A DNA stretch of 64,000 bases from positions 1 through 64,000 of IMG/VR virus record IMGVR_UViG_3300036766_000184. The stretch is one strand, 5' to 3'. Positions 59,451 to 64,000 of this stretch are shown here, in pieces (the stretch's first letter is position 1; every line of letters begins with the position of its first letter). The notes beneath the pieces are model-generated. The model was not told where the DNA came from, did no database searches, and saw nothing but the letters and a program-made list of their open reading frames with translations. Source of the stretch: a virus. A program made the position numbers and the translations under genes.

Positions 59451-59891
59451 ATGAGCCGCTACGCCGAAGGCACCGCCGTCCCCGTCGAACGCAGCGAGGC
59501 CGAGATCAAGCGCGTCCTGCAACGCTACGGCGCGGAAAAGATCGGCATCATGTCGGAGCCGACGAAGGCCACGATCTATTTCGGCGTGAAGGGGCGCGAC
59601 GTACAAATGGCGCTCCCGCTCGTCCGCAAGGGCGACGCCAGCAAGAAGGGGCAGGCGTGGACGGAGAACGCCGCGCAGGCGGAAGGCCGGCGCCGCTGGC
59701 GTGTCCTCGTGCTCACGCTCAAGGCGATGCTCGAAGCCGTCGAGTCGCAGATCACGACCTTCGACGCCGTGTTTCTCGCGCACATCGCGCTCCCTGGCAC
59801 GGGCCGCACGATCGGCGAGGAACTCGTGCCGAAGCTGCCGGAACTCTACAAGGGCGCATCGCTCCGCGCGCTGCTCGCGGAAAACCCATGA
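59451..59891 (+). CDS. conserved-looking phage hypothetical protein
   Basis: 146 residues. V-P-V-E-R-S-E-A-E-I-K-R-V-L-Q-R-Y-G and I-Y-F-G-V-K-G-R-D-V-Q-M-A-L-P-L, then a helical half, is a pattern I recall from many phage early regions without an assigned function. Cytoplasmic, single domain. Confidence 0.6.
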   Translation: MSRYAEGTAVPVERSEAEIKRVLQRYGAEKIGIMSEPTKATIYFGVKGRDVQMALPLVRKGDASKKGQAWTENAAQAEGRRRWRVLVLTLKAMLEAVESQITTFDAVFLAHIALPGTGRTIGEELVPKLPELYKGASLRALLAENP

Positions 59892-59937
59892 CCCCCGCCC
59901 TCGCGCCCGATCGCGCGCGGTCAAGAAAGGACTAGCG

Positions 59938-60132
59938 ATGTCGAAGGTCCGCACGAACAGTTTGCGTCGCGATGCATTCTCCGTCTTCGCGCGGGCGATG
60001 GCGCGCTATCTCGACACGCAGGGGTGGACGGTGTTGGTCGCGGGCGGCGTCGGCATTGAGGCCCGGCCTCCGCTGAAATACAACTACCGCCTCGTGATGG
60101 ACTTCACCGGAAAGAAACGAGTGACGCCATGA
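59938..60132 (+). CDS. small hypothetical protein
   Basis: 64 residues. Helical start, then two strands (W-T-V-L-V-A-G-G-V, Y-R-L-V-M-D-F). Coupled to the next gene by ATGA at 60129. A 15-codon reading frame (59888-59935) lies in the gap before it. Confidence 0.5.
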   Translation: MSKVRTNSLRRDAFSVFARAMARYLDTQGWTVLVAGGVGIEARPPLKYNYRLVMDFTGKKRVTP

Positions 60133-60353
60133 CGGAGCCGAGCGCGATGGCGATGGAGCGGGCGCGGAATCTTGTGACCAGCATTGTGCGTAGCTCGGAA
60201 GGCGGATGCGGATGCAGCCTCGATCCGTGCGGCTTCCACGCGCCGTTCGTCACGCGGCTCCTCAGTTTCGCCGAGTCCTACGCGGCCGAGCGGGTGGAGG
60301 GGCTGCGGGGCGCTCTCGTACCCGCGTCCCCGCCGGCGCCAGGGCTGGAGTGA
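60129..60353 (+). CDS. small hypothetical protein
   Basis: 74 residues; C-G-C-S-L-D-P-C-G-F-H cluster at about 27-37 could bind metal. ATGA overlap upstream, TGATG downstream. Confidence 0.5.
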   Translation: MTEPSAMAMERARNLVTSIVRSSEGGCGCSLDPCGFHAPFVTRLLSFAESYAAERVEGLRGALVPASPPAPGLE

Positions 60354-60724
60354 TGGGGCGCGCTAGTGAGTGCCGCATCTACGCGATCCGGGATGGCTCC
60401 GGCGCGCCGATTCTCGTATGGGCGGACGTGCGCGTCACAGCCATGACGACGAAAATCATCTCGTCGTCGGATCGGGAGGCGTGGGGCTTCAAGACGTTCC
60501 TCAGCCACTATGTGCGATATGCGCGCTCGCCGTCCGAGGCGTGGGCGGGTTACGCAGACCAACTACGAGACACCATCCGTGAGCATACCGCGCAGATCGC
60601 GCGGTGTCGCGCACTGATCCCCCTCGCTGAGGCATCCGCGAAGGCATCCGTGCTAGACGCGCCGACGGCGGATACCTTGGAGATCGCCCCGCCCATGACG
60701 CCCGCTGAGCCGAGGGAGGAATGA
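60353..60724 (+). CDS. hypothetical protein
   Basis: 123 residues. Strand-rich first third (I-Y-A-I-R-D-G-S-G-A-P-I-L-V-W-A-D-V-R-V), helical remainder. Its last codons are part of the duplicated 35-bp element (60692-60726). Confidence 0.5.
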   Translation: MGRASECRIYAIRDGSGAPILVWADVRVTAMTTKIISSSDREAWGFKTFLSHYVRYARSPSEAWAGYADQLRDTIREHTAQIARCRALIPLAEASAKASVLDAPTADTLEIAPPMTPAEPREE

Positions 60725-60726
60725 TG
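60692..60726 (+). repeat. 35-bp exact repeat, copy 2 (partner 4128-4162)
   Basis: Same 35 bp as at 4128, with gggagga and ATGATG. Here the minicistron is M-M-R and its TGA overlaps the ATG of the next gene at 60729. Confidence 0.9.
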
Positions 60727-60728
60727 CG

Positions 60729-61163
60729 ATGAGCCACGAAGACGCCACGCTGGAAGAGGTGTCAGACGCCTACCTCGCGCAGATCGCGCACACGGATTTC
60801 GTGCGCGCGGAATATCAGCGACGACTCGCCACCCTCCGCGCTCGCGTGGCGACGCTGGAGGGGGAACGGATGCGGGCGTTGGCTGAGCCGACGTGCGGGT
60901 GCCGAGTGACTCTCGCAGCTGGAGACTACGATGCACCAATGGTCGGGCACGGCGTGCGCGGAGAGATGATCTACGGTCGCATCGCCCAGTGCCCCCTGTG
61001 CGCGAGTGCGGGGGCACTGCGGGCGGCGCTGACCGATGTTATTGAGAGCGCCGTGGAGTTCGACGACGATCGGGTCGGCTACGTCGTCATGCAGATCGAC
61101 CGTGGTGATTTAGCGCGCGCGCAACGTGCTCTCGCCCCGACGCCGGAGACGCCCGCGCGATGA
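60729..61163 (+). CDS. hypothetical coiled/zinc protein
   Basis: 144 residues from ATG 60729. Helical N-terminus to about residue 48, then C-G-C near 56 and C-P-L-C near 87 flanking a short domain, a probable single zinc site. Translation likely depends on the minicistron in the duplicated 35-bp region. Confidence 0.55.
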   Translation: MSHEDATLEEVSDAYLAQIAHTDFVRAEYQRRLATLRARVATLEGERMRALAEPTCGCRVTLAAGDYDAPMVGHGVRGEMIYGRIAQCPLCASAGALRAALTDVIESAVEFDDDRVGYVVMQIDRGDLARAQRALAPTPETPAR

Positions 61164-61240
61164 GGGGCTGGATAGCGTCCCCACATGGCGAGTAAGCGAC
61201 GACTGAGGCGGAAGGAATGCTCCAAGAAGGAGAATATGTC

Positions 61241-62620
61241 GTGATCCTCGAAAAAGTTTTGGACTACTACGAGTCTGACGATGTGGACATGAAGAAGCGC
61301 CGCAAGCCGGGCAGCGGCAATCCGACCGGCTCGGCCTTCGGTAAGTGCGCCGCCCAGATGGTCCTCCACCGCTACAAGGAGATCGGCAAGCCCGAGGAGT
61401 ACCGAGCGCGCACGGTCATGACCTTCGAGGAAGGCGACCGCATTGAGGAGTGGCTCAAGGCTCGGATCGCGTCGGTCTACCCAGGGCTCGTCGGCGCCGC
61501 GCAGGGGCTCACCTACCTCGATGTCGATCTGGACGACGACGAGATCGAGGCGCTTCGTCCGCACGTCGGCGGCGCGTGGGAAGATCCGCATCGCATCTGG
61601 GGCGAGGTCCGACACAACTTCCAAGGTGGACGGCCACGGGTGAGCGCCGATGGGAAACTCGTCGCGCGCCAGCTCAACCCCAAGGCCGGATTCATCCTCG
61701 ATCCGGTCCAGAAGAAGCTCTGGGCGCCGATCTTCATCGACTTCGCCGCCAAGACCGAAGACCGCGGCCACGTCATCGTGGAGATCAAGTCCGTCAGCGA
61801 CGGAACCTTCCGCCGGCTGCTGATGGGCGAGTTGGATGCCTCGAAGAAAGCGCAGGCGGCCGGGATCGTGGAGGCGACGGGGTTGCCGTTCGTGATGATC
61901 GCCTGCCGCAAGATGACTTCGCATCTACTCGAAATCTCCTACCTGCCGACACCGGGCGGGGACATCCAGGTGCGGCTCATGCGGACGAATCGGATGGTGG
62001 ACGAGTTCCGGGTCAAGCCCGGCACCGATCTAGTCTTCACGCCCGACGGGAGCAAGGCGACGCTACCGAACGACCAGGGCTGGGAGATCGGCGAGGTGTG
62101 GACGCCGCACGATCCGGCGCTGCTCTCCGAGATCCGCGCCCGCATCAAGCGCGTTCTGCTCTGGCGTCCAGGCGACCCACTACCGCGTGAAGCTGGCCCG
62201 GATTTCGTCTGTCAGAAGTGCCGTGGCCTCGGTGATCGCGTCTGTGGCCAGTGCCACGGCACCGGCGTCACCGCGAAGCTCAAGAAAACGTGCGGCCCTT
62301 GCGGCGGCGCGAAAAGGGTCACGTGCGAGGCGTGCGACGGGAAGCGGCTGCTCGATGAGGTCGCGTTGCCGCCTATGCCATGTTCGTATTGCGGTGTAAA
62401 AAACGCCTGTCTCGGCGAGCCACTGATGGCTACCGGCATCGAGGACGCCTTTCGTCTCGAAGTCTCCGAGGGCAAAGCTCCTAAGTGGATCGTCAAGCGC
62501 GCGGCGTGGGAGAAGGCCGGGCTCAGCTATGTGACACCGCCGAGCCAGAGGAAGGCGTCGCTGATAGTGGAAGGACCACCGTTGGCAGAACAGACGCCAC
62601 TCATGGAGGTATCCGCATGA
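61241..62620 (+). CDS. Cas4/RecB-like PD-(D/E)XK nuclease with DnaJ-type zinc finger
   Basis: 459 residues from GTG 61241, which has aaggag at 8-nt spacing; ATG 61217 is an alternative with poorer spacing. Nuclease core: C-A-A-Q-M-V-L-H-R-Y near the N-terminus, D167 in F-I-D-F, E181-I-K183 in V-E-I-K-S-V, then a Q-A-like helix (K-K-A-Q-A-A-G-I). Between the core and the final Cys cluster (P-C-S-Y-C-G-V-K-x2-C) lies a run of C-x2-C-x-G-x-G-type repeats (about 324-370) like the DnaJ zinc finger. Cas4/RecB-type nucleases process DNA ends in replication and recombination; the extra finger is unusual. Confidence 0.7.
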   Translation: MILEKVLDYYESDDVDMKKRRKPGSGNPTGSAFGKCAAQMVLHRYKEIGKPEEYRARTVMTFEEGDRIEEWLKARIASVYPGLVGAAQGLTYLDVDLDDDEIEALRPHVGGAWEDPHRIWGEVRHNFQGGRPRVSADGKLVARQLNPKAGFILDPVQKKLWAPIFIDFAAKTEDRGHVIVEIKSVSDGTFRRLLMGELDASKKAQAAGIVEATGLPFVMIACRKMTSHLLEISYLPTPGGDIQVRLMRTNRMVDEFRVKPGTDLVFTPDGSKATLPNDQGWEIGEVWTPHDPALLSEIRARIKRVLLWRPGDPLPREAGPDFVCQKCRGLGDRVCGQCHGTGVTAKLKKTCGPCGGAKRVTCEACDGKRLLDEVALPPMPCSYCGVKNACLGEPLMATGIEDAFRLEVSEGKAPKWIVKRAAWEKAGLSYVTPPSQRKASLIVEGPPLAEQTPLMEVSA

Positions 62621-63342
62621 CCACCATCGCCAAGATCATCCCACCGAACGTGACCCTGCTCGCGTTCTCACCCGCCGAGATGGCGACCGCGCAGGCGGAC
62701 CTCATCCTCTGGGGCCGGCAGAAAGTCGCCACCGAGCAGGCCCGTGTCGACGAGTTGGAGGCCGAACTCGCCCGCGCCCGCTCGAATGCGTGGGGCTGGA
62801 AAAGCTGGGACGTTGAGGTCAAGCGCCAGAAGAAGCTCGTCGTCTACTACGGCAAGCTCCTGCGCGCCTTCCAGGCGGGCTACCTCGTGATCCCGGACTT
62901 CCCGATCCGCGCCTTCGCCATCAGGACGAACGCGCCGTCGCCCGACGAGCAGGGCTCGAAATGGCACGGCGACACGCGCTATCAGAAAGCGCGCCCGCTG
63001 CCGATCGGGGAAGGGCGCTACGTCTCACCCGAGCCCGTAGTCTACGAGAGCGAGCGGCCTGGCGAGAAGCCGGGGGAGATGACGAAGTGGTACTACGCGG
63101 GCGATTTCCGCGAGATCACCTTCCCGGGCCGGATGGTCAAGCCGGAGATCGTGGCCCAGACCGAGCGCGCGATGGCGCTGGAACTGTTCGACGAGGTGGG
63201 GTTGGTCGGGCCGGCGCCCGAGAAGAGGCGCGACCCCATCGTGGTCGGCCGCATCCTCGATCCGCGCGGGCCGCGCTATGAGTCGCCGCGTCGCGGCGTC
63301 AGTTATTTCATTTCCTGGTGGCTCGATTTATCCACGCTGTAG
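62617..63342 (+). CDS. phage hypothetical protein next to nuclease
   Basis: 241 residues, ATGA-coupled to the nuclease. Coiled helix at about 40-70, then a strand-rich part with P-I-G-E-G-R-Y-V-S-P and W-Y-Y-A-G-D-F-R-E-I-T-F-P. Probably a partner in DNA metabolism by position. No family recognised. Confidence 0.6.
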   Translation: MTTIAKIIPPNVTLLAFSPAEMATAQADLILWGRQKVATEQARVDELEAELARARSNAWGWKSWDVEVKRQKKLVVYYGKLLRAFQAGYLVIPDFPIRAFAIRTNAPSPDEQGSKWHGDTRYQKARPLPIGEGRYVSPEPVVYESERPGEKPGEMTKWYYAGDFREITFPGRMVKPEIVAQTERAMALELFDEVGLVGPAPEKRRDPIVVGRILDPRGPRYESPRRGVSYFISWWLDLSTL

Positions 63343-63354
63343 CCACGCGACCCG

Positions 63355-63369
63355 CTGCCCGCCGGGCAG
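63355..63369. repeat. dispersed palindrome, intergenic copy
   Basis: CTGCCCGCCGGGCAG 13 bp after a stop codon. No T-run follows. Confidence 0.8.
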
Positions 63370-63445
63370 GGACCGCGCGCTCGCGTCGCCCTGTAGTGGC
63401 CCGTCCACGAGCGCTCTACAAGCCCTAGCGGCCAAACGATTTGCG

Positions 63446-63475
63446 TTGACTGGCGCCGACGAAGTTGCGTAGCGT
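63446..63475 (+). promoter_or_regulatory. promoter candidate upstream of replication gene
   Basis: TTGACT (63446-63451), 18-nt spacer, TAGCGT (63470-63475). First of two tandem promoters in the 307-bp gap 63343-63649. Confidence 0.5.
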
Positions 63476-63502
63476 GACCGCGCGATGGAGCCCATGAAAA
63501 GC

Positions 63503-63532
63503 TTGACACCGCACGCGGCGATTTCGTAAAGT
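63503..63532 (+). promoter_or_regulatory. main promoter of structured leader
   Basis: TTGACA (63503-63508), 18-nt spacer, TAAAGT (63527-63532). Transcription would begin about 63539, exactly where the inverted repeat GTGAAACTTGGGG starts. Confidence 0.7.
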
Positions 63533-63538
63533 CGGCTC

Positions 63539-63647
63539 GTGAAACTTGGGGTGTCTCGTGCTATTTCCTCTCGCCGTCCACCTCGGCGCAACGCCGAGGG
63601 CCTCGTGATTCCCCAAGTTTCACAGTGGCACGGACGGCGAGTTTTTT
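63539..63647 (+). ncRNA. structured leader or small RNA with interleaved stems
   Basis: A: GTGAAACTTGGGG (63539-63551) pairs perfectly with CCCCAAGTTTCAC (63611-63623). B: CTCGCCGTCC (63570-63579) pairs perfectly with GGACGGCGAG (63632-63641), followed by six T. C: CCTCGGCG-CAA-CGCCGAGG (63581-63599). Order A-B-C-A'-B' makes A and B interleaved, so they either form a pseudoknot or compete. ATG 63650 follows 2 nt after the T-run. Confidence 0.65.
63632..63647 (+). terminator. terminator-like 3' arm and T-run
   Basis: GGACGGCGAG plus TTTTTT; its 10-bp partner is at 63570-63579. The loop is long, so termination would need hairpin C stacked inside. Confidence 0.5.
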
Positions 63648-63649
63648 AG

Positions 63650-64000
63650 ATGCGCGACATAGCGCAGATACTAGGCAAGCTTGAGCGCATACTCAGCGCC
63701 CTTGAGCACGACGAGCAGCAAACCATCCTCCGTTGCCTCATGCTCCGTTACCCATCAACGAACGCCGTTCGTATGCGCAATGTACGTGCGCAACCTGCAC
63801 AGCGTGCAGAACAACGTGCAGAACTCAGTTCTGAACAGCGTGCAGAACAGGTAAGTGCGACGCGCAAGGTGTTGACTTTACCTGCTGTAGATTCTTTAGC
63901 TTCTAAAGCAGTAGAATCTAAAGGTTCTAAGGCAGTAGAGCCTGAAGGATTTGCTGAGTTCTGGAATGCGTATCCACTCAAAAAAGACATAAATCGCGCT
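63650..64000 (+). CDS. replication initiation protein (3' cut by window edge)
   Basis: 117 residues visible, open at the right edge. Helical N-terminus (M-R-D-I-A-Q-I-L-G-K-L-E-R-I-L), a Glu/Arg/Gln repeat region encoded by iteron-like DNA, a Ser/Lys/Val repeat region, then F-A-E-F-W-N-A-Y-P-L-K-K-D. That last motif (FxxFWxxYPxKxx) is typical of phage replication proteins of the O/DnaD-like type that recruit helicase. It lacks its own Shine-Dalgarno except bases in stem arm B', so the leader probably controls it. Confidence 0.65.
   Translation, partial: MRDIAQILGKLERILSALEHDEQQTILRCLMLRYPSTNAVRMRNVRAQPAQRAEQRAELSSEQRAEQVSATRKVLTLPAVDSLASKAVESKGSKAVEPEGFAEFWNAYPLKKDINRA
63803..63848 (+). repeat. 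iteron-like direct repeats, candidate replication origin
   Basis: CGTGCAGAAC occurs at 63803, 63815 and 63839, with an inverted CAGAAC/GTTCTG between copies. Directly downstream (63860-64000) the sequence becomes AT-richer, with imperfect repeats of ttctaaagcagtaga and an inverted CTTTAG/CTAAAG. Iterons plus AT-rich DNA inside the initiator gene is the lambda O layout. Confidence 0.55.

Noticed and set aside
59407-59454. 15-codon frames at 59407 and 59888 with similar openings (MTLTLAP, MTPALAP)
   Set aside because: Too short to support as genes; noted because their starts are alike and each precedes a true gene.

Overview
The window is a GC-rich stretch of a tailed double-stranded DNA phage, either free phage or prophage. 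The evidence is a near-continuous head and packaging set: terminase large subunit, P22-like portal, scaffold-like protein, N4-gp56-type major capsid protein, head-tail adaptor candidates, fibre-like proteins and a 4,873-residue polyvalent virion-type protein. There is no tail tape measure or contractile sheath, which fits a short-tailed (podovirus-like) particle. The host cannot be named. Promoters look like sigma-70 sites (TTGACA, mostly 18-bp spacer, TAnnnT), and some -10 boxes sit only 7-8 nt from the ATG (leaderless style). Many phage proteins carry Sec signal peptides and one carries a lipobox.

Layout. 1-7.6 kb: a low-complexity repeat gene (DUF6745-like, cut by the window edge) and about 20 small genes, most joined by ATGA, GTGA or TGATG overlaps; one resembles a polysaccharide co-polymerase. 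7.6-8.83 kb: a stand-alone TnpB with intact RuvC residues and a probable guide RNA at its 3' end. 8.87-18.6 kb: terminase, four consecutive exported, fibre- or adhesin-like proteins (one DUF1996) and the portal. 18.6-24.4 kb: accessory block with a C5 methyltransferase, a JAMM-type metalloprotease, an L,D-transpeptidase-like protein, an SNF2-type helicase, an HNH endonuclease, a second DNA methyltransferase and the only minus-strand gene. 24.4-36.5 kb: promoter plus terminator-like leader, scaffold, capsid, an inserted HNH gene, adaptor and tail genes, exported proteins and two internal-virion-type proteins. 36.5-51.1 kb: the giant polyvalent gene. 51.1-54.4 kb: probable lysis cassette. 54.4-54.6 kb: a structured non-coding element with a tRNA-like CCA end. 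54.6-63.3 kb: HTH regulator, recombination-directionality-factor-like protein, many small DUF proteins, a RusA-like protein and a Cas4/RecB-like nuclease carrying a DnaJ-type zinc finger. 63.3-64 kb: two promoters, a structured leader with interleaved stems, then a replication gene (cut by the window edge) containing iteron-like repeats and a locally AT-richer tract, a lambda-O-like arrangement.

How it fits together. Genes are read left to right in long translationally coupled operons. A palindromic GTGAnnTCAC site recurs at four promoter or start regions (19.3, 21.5, 54.6 and 55.4 kb), one of them the promoter of the HTH gene itself, suggesting a small autoregulated switch. A second signal, a palindrome TGCCCG-n-CGGGCA, occurs about 20 times, between genes and also inside genes where it encodes Leu-Pro-Ala-Arg-Ala-type linkers, often next to domain borders in the giant protein. 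Domain and DUF names come from recalled family patterns, not searches.
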